Counted from the first letter of the stretch, positions 43,067 to 55,087 are shown. The stretch is DNA of 64,000 nucleotides from Verrucomicrobiaceae bacterium (GCA_016713245.1 JADJPM010000004.1:3348001-3412000); one strand, 5' to 3'. Notes: generated by a model not told the origin, from the letters alone. Program-made: numbers and translations.

Positions 43067-44483
43067 AGTTTGGGAACGCTGGCAGCTTGCCAAACTCCGC
43101 GACTACCTCGCCCGCCGCGTCCTGCCCTTCTCGAAGCACTACCACGGCCGCTTCGACGCCCGCGACATCCGCTCGTGGGCCGATTGGCATCGCGTGCCGC
43201 TCACCTCGAAGCGTGACCTCACCAACCCGCGTGACTTTGTGCTCGTCCCCGAGGCCGCGAAGCTGCGCCGCGAGCCTGGCATGATCTTCGATGCCTTGCT
43301 GCATGGCAAAAAAGCCGCGCAAGAGCACGCCGAGCACGAATTCCGCCCCATCCTGCTCACCAGCACCACCGGCCGCTCCGCCGATCCCGTGCCCTTCCTC
43401 TTCACCAAGCATGACCTCGCGAATCTCGACCTCACCGGCACGCGTCTGATGCTCGCCGGAGCCTCGCAGCGGGATTGGCGACACATCAATCTCTTCCCCT
43501 ATGCGCCGCATCTCGGCTTCTGGCAGGCGCATCATGCCGGCCTCGGCTTTGGCACCTTCATGCTCAGCACCGGCGGCGGCAAAACGCTCGGCACCGAGGG
43601 CAACATCAAGCTCATCGACAAGATCCAGCCCGATGTCCTCATCGGCATGCCCACCTTCATCTACCATGTGCTGCGTGAGGCCCTCGAAACCGGCAAACGC
43701 TGGCCGAACCTCAAACGCCTCGTCCTCGGCGGTGAAAAAGCCGCCGAAGGCCTGCGAGCCCGACTCCGCGAACTCGCCGCCGCCTTGGGCAGCCCCGAGG
43801 TGCATGTGATGGCCACCTACGGCTTCACCGAGGCGAAAATGGCCTTCCCCGAATGCGTCGGCGAATCGCACGAATCCTTCGGCTACCACCTCAGCCCCGA
43901 TTTGGGCCTCATCGAGCTCATCGACCCGAAAACGGGCCAGATCGTGCCCGACGGCCATCCCGGTGAAATCGTCTTCACGCCGCTCGATTCACGCGGCACC
44001 GTCGTCCTGCGCTATCGCACCGGCGATATCGCCGAAGGCGGCCTGCATTGGGAAAAATGCCCGAACTGCGGTCGCACCTGCCCGCGACTCCTCGGTCCCA
44101 TTTCACGCGTCAGCGAGGTCAAAGAGCTGCACATGGACAAGCTCAAAGGCACGCTGGTAAACTTCAACGTGCTCGAACACCTCCTCGATGATCAGCGCGG
44201 CATCGCCGCCTGGCAGTTGGAGCTTCGCAAACGCCACGACGACCCGCTCGAGACCGATGAAGTCCACCTCCACCTCGCCCCCGAGCCCGGCATCACCCCC
44301 ACTGACCTCGAACTCGCCGTCACCCGCCGCTTCCACGAAGCCACCGAGATCACCCCCAACGAAATGCACTTCCACACCCTCGCCGAAATGCGCGAGCACC
44401 TCGGCATCGGGCGTCTCTTGAAAGAAGAAAAGATCGCCGATCACCGCCCGAAGGTGGCACCTGCTGTGGCGATGAGTGCGTAA
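43035..44483 (+). CDS. Adenylate-forming ligase, phenylacetate-CoA ligase (PaaK)-like
   Basis: 482 residues from the ATG at 43035 (MKPDWNTSPREVWERWQLAK). The P-loop-like motif LLTSTTGRSADPVPF, the ATP/Mg region GFTEAKMAFPEC and the hinge-type ELHMDKLKG match the PaaK/CapK branch of the ANL family. A cysteine pair (EKCPNCGRTCPRLL) suggests a small zinc site. It probably activates an aryl or fatty acid as acyl-AMP and then acyl-CoA. It overlaps the patatin gene by 32 bp and converges with the efflux adaptor gene 13 bp away. Confidence 0.85.
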   Translation: MKPDWNTSPREVWERWQLAKLRDYLARRVLPFSKHYHGRFDARDIRSWADWHRVPLTSKRDLTNPRDFVLVPEAAKLRREPGMIFDALLHGKKAAQEHAEHEFRPILLTSTTGRSADPVPFLFTKHDLANLDLTGTRLMLAGASQRDWRHINLFPYAPHLGFWQAHHAGLGFGTFMLSTGGGKTLGTEGNIKLIDKIQPDVLIGMPTFIYHVLREALETGKRWPNLKRLVLGGEKAAEGLRARLRELAAALGSPEVHVMATYGFTEAKMAFPECVGESHESFGYHLSPDLGLIELIDPKTGQIVPDGHPGEIVFTPLDSRGTVVLRYRTGDIAEGGLHWEKCPNCGRTCPRLLGPISRVSEVKELHMDKLKGTLVNFNVLEHLLDDQRGIAAWQLELRKRHDDPLETDEVHLHLAPEPGITPTDLELAVTRRFHEATEITPNEMHFHTLAEMREHLGIGRLLKEEKIADHRPKVAPAVAMSA

Positions 44484-44496
44484 GCCACGCTCCCGC

Positions 44497-45633
44497 CTAC
44501 TCCTGCGCCGCGCCGCCGGGTTGCTCGGGGTTGAAGGCCTTCACGGGGCCGGTGTATTCACCGGTGACTTTCACGGCGGCGTTGTCTTGGAGGCCCACGA
44601 GGCCGTCCGCCACGATCACCGTGCCTTCCGCGATGCCGGAGATGATTTCGAGCACGCCCGGTTTGCGCAGGCCGGTCTTCACTTCGAGGCGCTTGGCTTT
44701 GCCATCGACGATGGTGAACACATAGGCCTTGGCTCCAATGGGCACGAGCGAGCGCTCCGGCACGGCCAGCGAGAAGCGCGGCTCCACTCGCAGCGCCACG
44801 AGGACGAGCATGCCGGGTTTCAACGTGAGGTCAGGGTTCGCCACCTCGGCGCGGGCGGCCACGGAGCGGGTGACGGGATCGAGACGTGAGTCGAGATGGG
44901 CGAGCTTGCCTTCAAACTGCCGTCCTTTGACCGTCTCCGCACGCGCCACGATGGCGGTGCCTGCTTTCACACTGCCGAGGTAGGTCTCCGGCACGGAAAA
45001 GTCGATCTTCACGACGTCGATCTTGTCCAGGGAGGCAATGATGGTGCCGGGAGAAACCAGCGCTCCCACGCTGATGCGGCGCAGGCCCAGCCAGCCATCA
45101 AACGGCGCGGTGATCACGCGATCCGCGAGACGAGCCTCGGCCTCGTTGATCTTCTGTTTGGCGATGTCGGCCAGCGTGAGACGCTCCTGCAGGCGGGCCT
45201 CGGGGGCGGCCCCGTCTTTGACGAGGTTTCGCAGGCGGGCGATCTCGCGATCTTCCTCAGCGAGCGTGGCTTTGGCGGAGGCCAGCATGGCCTGCTCCTC
45301 GGTGTCGCTCAGCTTCGCGAGCACGGTGCCTTTCTTGACGAAGTCGCCATCCTGGAAGGACAGCTCGGTGACGTGCTCGGTGACGTTGGAGGAGATGTCG
45401 GCCGATTCGTAGGCCTGCACGGTGCCGATGGCATCGAGGTCGAGGGCGAAGTTGTCCTTCGTCACCTTCGCGGTCGTAACCAGCGCCGCGCCTTTGGCCT
45501 TCGCGGCCATCTTCGGCTCCGCTGCGGCCTGCTGCTGCCGTTTCCAATACACCCAGCCGCCACCTCCCACCGCGGCGGTGATGACGAGGAAGACAAAGGA
45601 GCGGAGAAGAGCGGACGGACGGGCTTCGGACAT
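44497..45633 (-). CDS. RND/ABC efflux periplasmic adaptor (HlyD/AcrA family)
   Basis: 378 residues from the ATG at 45633; the open frame continues upstream to 46506 but that part is only the antisense shadow of ribF. One N-terminal membrane segment (LLRSFVFLVITAAVGGGGWV) is followed by the adaptor layout: beta-barrel/lipoyl halves (IGTVQAYESADISSNVTEHV; VITAPFDGWLGLRRISVGAL), a coiled-coil hairpin (about 110-160) and membrane-proximal domains. Neither an RND pump nor an ABC transporter is adjacent, so it is an orphan adaptor here. It is divergent from ribF, 99 bp between starts. Confidence 0.9.
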   Translation of the reverse strand: MSEARPSALLRSFVFLVITAAVGGGGWVYWKRQQQAAAEPKMAAKAKGAALVTTAKVTKDNFALDLDAIGTVQAYESADISSNVTEHVTELSFQDGDFVKKGTVLAKLSDTEEQAMLASAKATLAEEDREIARLRNLVKDGAAPEARLQERLTLADIAKQKINEAEARLADRVITAPFDGWLGLRRISVGALVSPGTIIASLDKIDVVKIDFSVPETYLGSVKAGTAIVARAETVKGRQFEGKLAHLDSRLDPVTRSVAARAEVANPDLTLKPGMLVLVALRVEPRFSLAVPERSLVPIGAKAYVFTIVDGKAKRLEVKTGLRKPGVLEIISGIAEGTVIVADGLVGLQDNAAVKVTGEYTGPVKAFNPEQPGGAAQE

Positions 45634-45732
45634 GAGGGGGCGAGAGTCAAAACGCGAGCGGCAGGCCGGATTCGCGGAAAAGTTCGTGGGGAGAGGTTTG
45701 CGTGATGAAACGGGGCGGGCTAAAGGCCGGGG

Positions 45733-46659
45733 ATGCAGGTCTTGCACAGCATTGAGGCGCTTTCCAGCCTTCGTGGACCCGTGGCGCTCGCCATTGGGGT
45801 CTTCGATGGCGTACACCTCGGCCACCAGGAGGTCATCCGCGCCGCCTGCGACCATGCGCGGGCTCACGATGGCACGGCGGTGGTGATGACCTTTCACCCG
45901 CACCCGCTGCATGTGCTGCGACCCGGCGCGGCTCCGCGACTGCTCTGCGGCGAGCGCCATCAGCAGCACATCCTCCGCGATCTCGGCGTGGGCACCTTGC
46001 TCCGCTGCCCATTCACCTCCGAGACCGCTCAAACGCCGGCGCGGACCTTTGTCACGAGGCTCGTCGAGGCCGCCCGGCCACTCGGCTGCATCTCCGTGGG
46101 TCATGGCTGGAGCTTTGGCAAAGGTCGCGAAGGAAACATCCACCTCCTCACCGACCTCGGCGAGGCGCATGGCTTTGCCGTGTATGGCGTGCCCGCCTTC
46201 CGCGTCGAGGGAGAGGTCGTCAGCAGCACCGCCATCCGCGAGGCCGTGGCGCGGGGTGATTTCGCCAAGGCCGCTCGCTTTCTCGGTCGTGAATATGCCG
46301 TGATGGGCCGCGTCATCGAAGGCCAAAAACTCGGCCGCCAGCTTGGCTTCCCCACCGCGAATGTGGAGGTCGAAAACGAGCAACTCCCGCCCCTCGGCGT
46401 GTATGCCGTGCAGGCCCGCCTCGGCGATGCCTGGCTGCCCGCGGTCGCCAATCTCGGCAAACGCCCCACCGTCGCCGAAAACGCCGAGCCGAATCTCGAA
46501 GTCCACCTCCTCGACTGGTCAGGCGATTGCTACACGCAGGACATGGAGGTGCGTTTCATCCAGCTCCTCCGCGGCGAGATGAAGTTCGACGGCCTGGAGG
46601 CGCTCAAAGCGCAGATCGCGAAGGATGTCGGCACCGCCCGGCAGGTCCTGAAACTTTGA
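45733..46659 (+). CDS. ribF: Bifunctional riboflavin kinase / FAD synthetase
   Basis: 308 residues. The N-terminal FMN adenylyltransferase domain has AIGVFDGVHLGHQEVI (HxGH-type) and VVSSTAIREAVARGD; the C-terminal riboflavin kinase domain has GRQLGFPTANVEV and VANLGKRPTV. It converts riboflavin to FMN and FAD in the cytosol. It is followed on the same strand, after 87 bp that are pyrimidine-rich (repeated GTCCC and GTCCTTTTT), by ileS, an association seen in many bacteria. Confidence 0.96.
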   Translation: MQVLHSIEALSSLRGPVALAIGVFDGVHLGHQEVIRAACDHARAHDGTAVVMTFHPHPLHVLRPGAAPRLLCGERHQQHILRDLGVGTLLRCPFTSETAQTPARTFVTRLVEAARPLGCISVGHGWSFGKGREGNIHLLTDLGEAHGFAVYGVPAFRVEGEVVSSTAIREAVARGDFAKAARFLGREYAVMGRVIEGQKLGRQLGFPTANVEVENEQLPPLGVYAVQARLGDAWLPAVANLGKRPTVAENAEPNLEVHLLDWSGDCYTQDMEVRFIQLLRGEMKFDGLEALKAQIAKDVGTARQVLKL

Positions 46660-46746
46660 GCTTGGAACTTCAAGCCATCCCCCTACCCTCCGCGCTCCTT
46701 TTTTCAGTCCCTCCCGTCCTTTTTGTCCCTTCCGTCCCTTTTCCTC

Positions 46747-49699
<2,953 letters not shown>

Positions 49700-49750
49700 A
49701 TTCGAGTGGCACTCGAATCCTCTGCCTCAGCTTAAACCTCACTTACCACG

Positions 49751-50116
49751 ATGGACCTCACCCCGTTCGCTCAACTCGAACTTCTCGGTGGCTTCATCAT
49801 CTTGAGGGTCGAAGTCAGCGATGAACCGATGATCGACGCCATCGGCAGGGAAGCCCTCGCCCGCACCTCCATCATCGGGCGGGAATTCGAGATCACCCTC
49901 TGCCCCAGCCTCTTCGGGAAAGAGCTTTCGGTCACGCTCTATCACGAAGTCCTCGAAGCCACCGCCGTGGCCTCAGATGATCCTCCCGAAGCCCTCATCG
50001 AGTTCAACGAAAGAGACTTCGATACCGCTGCCTACGCCGCGCATGACCAGTTCGGCCCTGCCAGTCCGGCCACGCTGAACCTGATGTTGCGTTCCCACGG
50101 TTTTGACGAACCTTGA
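49751..50116 (+). CDS. Small hypothetical protein with HEVLE motif (first of a pair)
   Basis: 121 residues; family not recognised. The segment GKELSVTLYHEVLEATAVA holds an HExxE motif on a predicted helix, reminiscent of a metal or active-site helix, and the start (MDLTPFAQLELLGGFIILR) is hydrophobic but not a signal peptide. It ends 4 bp before the ATG of a second small gene, so the two form a tight pair resembling toxin-antitoxin or regulator-enzyme units. It lies 51 bp after ileS on the same strand. Confidence 0.65.
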   Translation: MDLTPFAQLELLGGFIILRVEVSDEPMIDAIGREALARTSIIGREFEITLCPSLFGKELSVTLYHEVLEATAVASDDPPEALIEFNERDFDTAAYAAHDQFGPASPATLNLMLRSHGFDEP

Positions 50117-50120
50117 TTCC

Positions 50121-50318
50121 ATGCACGCTGAAACCATCCAGATCACCCTGCTCCGTCTCAAAGACGGCTCCCGCCTCCTTCGCCTCAGCGAGCCAGAAAC
50201 CGGCCTGGCACTGGAACGCGCTCTCAACCCGAACCGCCCCGTGCTCCGGCAAAAGCAGCAGCTCAAAGCCTTGTTTGAGTCCATGATCCACCAACGCGCC
50301 GAACTTCTCGCCAGTTAA
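50121..50318 (+). CDS. Small hypothetical protein (second of a pair)
   Basis: 65 residues from the ATG at 50121 (MHAETIQITLLRLKDGSRL). It appears to hold a short beta-hairpin then helices, with KDGSRLLRLSEPETGLALER and a Lys/Gln-rich C-terminal helix; no family recognised. The start 4 bp after the stop of the upstream gene supports co-translation. Confidence 0.6.
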   Translation: MHAETIQITLLRLKDGSRLLRLSEPETGLALERALNPNRPVLRQKQQLKALFESMIHQRAELLAS

Positions 50319-50519
50319 CGGATCACAAACTGCGTTGAAATTCAGTCACTTACGCCTGTCCCATCGCACTAAATGCCTGGCAACTTTCTGGCAACTTTCT
50401 GCCGGCTTGGGTTGCCGGGAGGATGGGTTGGACATGGACGCAGGCTAGCAGCGGATAACCTCTTGCGCCCTCGGATAGATGAGTATCATGCCCATCCTTC
50501 AAGCCAGCAATGCTGCATT

Positions 50520-51566
50520 ATGAAACCTTCCTCATTCATCGGTATCGCAAGCCTGATTGTTCTCGCAGCCTCGGCATCCGGCGGTCAGTTTGACGGCGCT
50601 GGCTCCGGCGGGATGACAAACAAGACCTTGCAACTCGCCCTCCAGTCTGCGCAACTTTCGGATGCAGTCAGCGCGGTGCATGTGCATGACGCCGTTTCTG
50701 ATGGAGCGAGCTACATCGCGAGATGGCAGAAACGAACTTTTGGCAACGGTGATTGGTTCTTCACGAGAATCCATGGTGAAGCCTTTGGCAGACGCATTGG
50801 CACAATCACGGAGCCACCTCAGTTTGGGCGGGGTGGGGGCACTCAGGTCCAATGGAAGCAGCAGGTCTACCTTGCTCATCGCAATCCTGCTCCTGGGGAG
50901 AGTGATCTCACGGGCCAGAGCGTCAAATTTAGGATCAAACTCAAGGCCAAGGGGCGATGGCGGGCACTTGGCATGAATTCATCCTCCCCTGGTCAGCCTG
51001 ACCATACGACAAGTGCAGAGTATCGCCTCAGTGGGCACTTTCCCACCTCTGGTACGTTTTACGTTAATATTTCGGGAGACGACCCCGAACAAACGTTTGA
51101 GCGGGAGGAATGGATGCCAACGACCACGGTTACTGTTGGACCATCTGGGCAGTTTCTCCTTCAGTACAGCATGAGTATTGCCGCCTACACTGTGAACAGA
51201 CCTGGCCAGACTCAAGGTGATGCGTTTATTGCTGCTGACTTTGTGATATCTGGATTTCAGGTGCTCGCCCTCAACAACAGTCTGATCTGGGAATATGCTT
51301 CAAACGTGGACGGATCGCCGGGGGATCGGTTCACGATGTCGCTGGTTTCAGCAGGGGGGACCGCTTTCCCAATGGGACTTGGAGCAGCACCGCCAGCAAT
51401 CAGCCTCCGCCAGGGAGTGAGCGGAAATCCCGAGGTGGACTACGACGGCATCCTCCAGCAATCGGATGATCTGATAGATTGGCGTGATGTCGTGCCTCAA
51501 CCTCCCCCGCCATCAGAAGTTTCGATCAGCTCTACTCGCCAGTTTTTCCGTGCGAGAGGTCCATGA
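50520..51566 (+). CDS. Secreted hypothetical protein with Verrucomicrobia-type C-terminus
   Basis: 348 residues from the ATG at 50520 (MKPSSFIGIASLIVLAASAS), which gives a signal peptide. The middle is beta-rich (RIGTITEPPQFGRGGGTQV, GTFYVNISGDDPEQTFE) with no family recognised. The C-terminus (VDYDGILQQSDDLIDWRDVV, ISSTRQFFRARGP) matches the module 'L-Q-x-S-x-D-L-x-x-W ... FFR' that closes many secreted proteins of this phylum. It is free-standing, preceded by 200 bp with no gene. Confidence 0.75.
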   Translation: MKPSSFIGIASLIVLAASASGGQFDGAGSGGMTNKTLQLALQSAQLSDAVSAVHVHDAVSDGASYIARWQKRTFGNGDWFFTRIHGEAFGRRIGTITEPPQFGRGGGTQVQWKQQVYLAHRNPAPGESDLTGQSVKFRIKLKAKGRWRALGMNSSSPGQPDHTTSAEYRLSGHFPTSGTFYVNISGDDPEQTFEREEWMPTTTVTVGPSGQFLLQYSMSIAAYTVNRPGQTQGDAFIAADFVISGFQVLALNNSLIWEYASNVDGSPGDRFTMSLVSAGGTAFPMGLGAAPPAISLRQGVSGNPEVDYDGILQQSDDLIDWRDVVPQPPPPSEVSISSTRQFFRARGP

Positions 51567-51654
51567 CAAGTAACTGGGAAAATGACGTCAGAAGAACGGG
51601 GTCGGGGAGGGAAACGGGGTCAGGGTGGGGTCAGGTGCAACTGGCTGACAGAAC

Positions 51655-51722
51655 TCCTTCCACCTTCCAATCGCATTCCAAGCCCCTCCGAACTCCGAAG
51701 CCCGTGACCCACGATGGCGGGC
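51655..51722. repeat. Dispersed repeat, copy 1 (core CCCAAGCCCCT)
   Basis: The consensus CTTCCGCCATCCAATCGCAT, CCCAAGCCCCTCCGAAGCC, CGTGACCCGCGAAGGTAGGC is found four times between 51.6 and 56.9 kb. This copy differs by a few bases and a small insertion. No coding role is visible. Confidence 0.8.
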
Positions 51723-51902
51723 GAGCCGGTCCACCCACGGCTCCTGCCGCCACCCCGCGTCCTCCTCCCGACGACTGCGGAAGGTCCGGATGCGATCTCA
51801 CCGAGGCCAAAGTCACCACCGGGAAGGCACGGAAGCGATTCACGCGGCACAGGGCCGCCACGCCCTGCCGCGCCGCATGAATCCCCGAGGAAATGGGATG
51901 AA

Positions 51903-52238
51903 TTCTTTTTCGTGGAGGAACCATCCTCCGCGACAGAGGAAAGATCCTTTTTCGCAGAGAAACCATCCTCGGCGACAGAGGAACCATTCTTTTTCGCGGA
52001 GAAACCATCCTCTGCGGCAGAGGAAACATTCTTTTTCGCGGAGAAACCATCCTCCGCGGCAGAGAAACCATTCTTTTTCGTGGAGAAATCATCCTCTGCG
52101 ACAGAGAAACCATACTTTTTCGCGGAGAAACCATCCTCCGCGGCAGAGAAACCATTCTTTTTCGTGGAGAAACCATCCTCTGCGACAGAGAAACCATCCT
52201 TTTTCGCAGAGAACCCATTCTTTTTCGCTGAGGAACCA
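51903..52238. repeat. 42-bp minisatellite, eight units of two alternating 21-bp half-units
   Basis: 336 bp are exactly eight 42-bp units. Each has an A half (TTCTTTTTCGCGGAGAAACC) and a B half (TCCTCCGCGGCAGAGAAACC) that share the last 12-13 bp; the final B is replaced by an A. Because 21 is a multiple of three and stop codons are absent, four reading frames stay open for over 600 bp on the two strands (for example FFFAEKPSSAAEKP on the plus strand). No signal peptide, ribosome-binding site or conserved flank supports translation, so I treat it as a repeat rather than a gene. Confidence 0.92.
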
Positions 52239-52315
52239 CGGAACACACCGAACGGAAGGCCATCTTGGCCTCCCCGCCGAGAAAACGGGGGCAATAGGTC
52301 ACTGCCTGCCCCCCC

Positions 52316-52376
52316 CTATCCGCCATTCAATCGCATCCCAAGCCCCTGCAAAGCCCATGCCCCGCAAAGGTAGGCG
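52316..52376. repeat. Dispersed repeat, copy 2
   Basis: CCGCCATTCAATCGCATCCC, AAGCCCCTGCAAAGCCCATG, CCCCGCAAAGGTAGGCG: same family as 51655-51722. It lies just after the minisatellite. No gene is visible in 52239-52508. Confidence 0.8.
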
Positions 52377-52508
52377 ACACAGCCCACCCACGGCTCCTGA
52401 TGCCTCGTCTCTCCAGGCACGTTGGCTCGCGACTCGTCTTCCAACGCCGCCTTTCCTGATGACCGACAGTGACGAACCTCTCATTCGAGCCATGCCTCCG
52501 ATTCATTG

Positions 52509-52582
52509 GGCTGGTAAAAGATGAAGGGTAAAAAATGGGAGCCTTTGTTTTCCAATCTTTTACCCCCAATCTTTTACCAGCC
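52509..52582. repeat. Nested palindrome, TGGTAAAAGAT type
   Basis: Perfect 14-bp outer arms GGCTGGTAAAAGAT (52509-52522) and ATCTTTTACCAGCC (52569-52582), with an inner pair GGGTAAAAAATGGGA and TTCCAATCTTTTACCC. The inner arm is a variant of the outer arm, as in 21454-21512. Confidence 0.85.
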
Positions 52583-52604
52583 ACGCCTTCGGCCCAGACA
52601 GGTG

Positions 52605-52895
52605 AAGCACCGCAGAGATGAGTTTTGAATGACCGTTCTCCAGAATCTCTTTGTTTGAAGTTGGTAGAAAGATTTGGGGTAGAAAAATTTCAGCAAAGGC
52701 TTCTGGGAAAATGTTTCTACCCGTCATTTTTCTACCAAATTGCTTGGGCGAGTTACTCCAGTCCGACAATCGAGCCGACTTGAGTTCCGGTGCTCTGCGG
52801 TGCCCCCCCCCCGCCAGCATCGCTGAGCGAAGCACTGCGGGCAGGTCTCGCGGTGTGCCCGGTTTGGAATCTGGAAAAGCCGCAAGCCCCGACTC
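52605..52895. repeat. Long dispersed repeat, copy 1, containing a TGGTAGAAAGAT nested palindrome
   Basis: 52605-52800 is about 95% identical to 56950-57145, and 52850-52895 to 57155-57200. The core palindrome (52656-52747) pairs TTGGTAGAAAGATTTGGGG with CCCGTCATTTTTCTACCAA. This copy has a stretch of 10 C (52803-52812) and about 40 bp not present in the other. Confidence 0.88.
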
Positions 52896-52903
52896 CCGAC
52901 GTG

Positions 52904-52930
52904 TGGCATGAACGGACGGATTCGAACCGG
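52904..52930 (-). other. tRNA 3'-end-like fragment abutting the intron
   Basis: Read on the minus strand right after the intron 3' end: CGGTTCGAATCCGTC, then CGTTCATG and CCA. It contains a canonical T-loop (TTCGAAT), a 5-nt 3' T-stem strand (CCGTC), a 7-nt acceptor strand, a discriminator G and an encoded CCA at the exact expected distance. No 5' part of a tRNA is found on the far side of the intron, so it looks like a residual tRNA end, for example an old attachment site. Confidence 0.45.
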
Positions 52931-52968
52931 TAGAGTAGAGAGGGGACGGCAGTGATGCCGTCGCCCTC

Positions 52969-53011
<43 letters not shown>

Positions 53012-53069
53012 TGCTCTCCATGTCTCCATGGAGCGGCTTGCGCCGACAGACGACTTTTCCGCAAAGCTT

Positions 53070-54532
53070 TCATAGTTGGATCAGTCCCATCCGATTGAGA
53101 TGTGCATAGGCGCTCTGGTCGCCCCATGGCTTCCAGGCTCTTTGGCTCCGACTCTGGAGATGCCAGGTGAGTTTCTTCCTCACGTAGCTGTTGAGGTCCC
53201 GTTTGGCTTTCCGCGGATGCCCTAGCTCAAAGTAGTTCGCCCAGCCGCGTAGTGTCGCGTTGAGCCTTTCGATGAGTTCAGGCAGTGGCGTGTGGCTTTG
53301 GTTCCTCCCGAGTATCTTTGCGACTTTCTCCCGCGCCCGCTTTTGCGCTTTGACGCTGGGTTCTACTCTGAGATACTTCTTCCCCTTTACCCCATACTGG
53401 TCGTGCGCATGCCTCAGACTGTAGCCGAGGCTCCGAGCGGAGCGAGGTAGCCAGCCGCAGGCTGCCCCGTAGCGCAGCGCAGGGGTGAGGGCCGTGGGGC
53501 GGCCCGAAGCAACTCGAGCTTTTCTCCGTCGCCTCTCAGGTCTTGGATCACTCGGGTTTTATCCCGGTTGATTTTCAGTCCGAGGCGGACTTCGATTTTC
53601 TCTTCCACCCAGCGCTCGATCCTCTCGCCCACATGGCGGGCGAGGATCACGAAGTCGTCGGCATACCTGATCAACCGGGCGTTGGCCCATTTTGCAGGTC
53701 CTCCCCTGCCGTTGAAGGCGCGGTCGAACCAGTGCAGGTGGATGTTGGCCAGCAGGGGACTCAGGACGCCGCCTTGCGGTGTGCCTTGAGTGCGTCGTGT
53801 CATCCGTGACGTGCTTCCTTTGCCGTTCTTGTCGTCGGGCGGTGTCGGCTCTATCACGGGTGCGTCCAACCATTGCCGGATCAAAGCGAGCACTCGGCCA
53901 TCGGTGACTCGCTGCCGTACTCCGGCGATGAGCTTGTCGTGTGGGATGGTGTCAAAGTAACTCGCCAGGTCGGCGTCGTAGATCGCTTGGCGGCCTTCCT
54001 GAAGGCTGCGCTGGACGCTTTGGATGGCGTCGTGCGCACTGCGCCCGGGCCGGAAGCCGTGGGAGCAGTCCTCGAAGTCGGCCTCGAAGATGGGCTCTAG
54101 GATGAGCTTTACTGCGGCTTGGACCACGCGGTCTGCGAGGGTTGGTATGCCAAGGGGCCGCTGCTTTCCGTCCGCCTTCGGGATATAGACTCGCCGCACG
54201 GGCTGCGCACGGTAGGTCTTCTCCTTGAGGCTTCGCTGGATCGCCTCGACCCATGCCGCTTCGCCTTCCGGCGTCGCGGTGATTTGCTCGATGCTCACTG
54301 CGTCCACACCCGGCGCTCCGCCATTGCGCCGCACGGTCTCCCATGCGGCCCACAGCGTGTCAGTGCGCAGGATGTGATCGTAGAGACTGTAGAAGCGGTA
54401 GCGCTTCTCTTCTTTGGCTTTGCGGCCCAGCTTCGCTCTCAACTCCTGGAGTTTCGGCCACTTGTCCAGCGGCACCGTTTTGCGGCACTCGGCGGCTTGC
54501 ATGGCTTGTTCTGTCATAGGTCGATGGTTCAT
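53070..54532 (-). pseudogene. ltrA-like: Group II intron reverse transcriptase/maturase, disrupted by an 80-bp insertion
   Basis: The RT domain is complete: VYIPKADGKQRPLGIPTLAD, EDCSHGFRPGRSAHDAI, the catalytic YADD in ARLIRYADDFVILA, and QGTPQGGVLSPLLANI. After GDGEKLE the frame is broken by the 80-bp insert 53431-53510 and ends in a stop. Downstream the maturase domain is intact in another frame (LGYSLRHAHDQYGVKGKKYL, ELIERLNATLRGWANYFELG, AYAHLNRMGLIQL, stop at 53070). Removing exactly 80 bp would restore GEKLEFLGYSL. The ATG at 54532 (MNHRPMTEQAMQAAECR) is preferred over the one at 54595. Confidence 0.9.
53431..53510. repeat. 80-bp palindromic element inserted in the intron RT gene
   Basis: The GC-rich insert begins CTCCGAGCGGAGCGAGGTAG and ends GTGGGGCGGCCCGAAGC. 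It contains the dyads CTCCGAGCGGAG, GTAGCGCAGCGCAGG and GGGCCGTGGGGCGGCCC. Exact excision restores the RT/maturase frame, so it entered an intact gene recently. Confidence 0.88.
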
Positions 54533-55087
54533 CTCCCAATCAGCTCCCTGAGGTTCTGAGTCAGCTTGTCTGTAGCCAAGGCCCCTTCGCTCCACCAGCT
54601 TTCACCGGCTTCATCACTACTATGGGCCTCTCCGACTTCCCCACGGCGGCCTGCCAGCTTATGGCTTCGCTGGCTGGCCCTCTGCGGACGGCTGACACCG
54701 CCCGCGCCGTGTGGAGTATCCCAAGTTCCCAACACCTCTTTCCTGCCGCGCTGCCCCTCTCTACCCCGGAGAACCCATCGCCGCCTTGCGGTTGCTTGCG
54801 GCGATGATGCTGGCTTCATGCAATCAGAGACACTGGCCGTTCTCAAGTTAGCGTTTCGAGGCTTCAAATGAGGATTTGCTCGCGCTGCGGCTCGGCAGTT
54901 CGCCTCGACAGGCTTCGACGCAAGAGATCGCTCCCCTGCGCCGCTGTCTCGGCTACATGGCTTCAACCTTTTCCATGACTGATTCCTTTCATTCAGTGAG
55001 TTGTGTTGGACTGTGCTTGGCGCACCTGATTTGACGCTAATCCCAAGCCTCTTTCTTTGGATTCATCTGCGTCTCATGAGCGTCCGG

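Noticed and set aside
45634..46506. N-terminal extension of the efflux adaptor up to 669 residues
   Set aside because: That part is antisense to ribF; the adaptor has a normal membrane-anchor start at 45633.
51620..52524. Four overlapping open frames of 219-244 codons over the minisatellite
   Set aside because: Openness is explained by a stop-free 21-bp unit; flanks are dispersed repeats and no start context or homology supports translation.
55026..55087. Search for a 5' tRNA half on the upstream side of the group II intron
   Set aside because: The upstream exon shows no acceptor strand complementary to CGTTCAT and no D-arm, so an intron-split tRNA is not supported.
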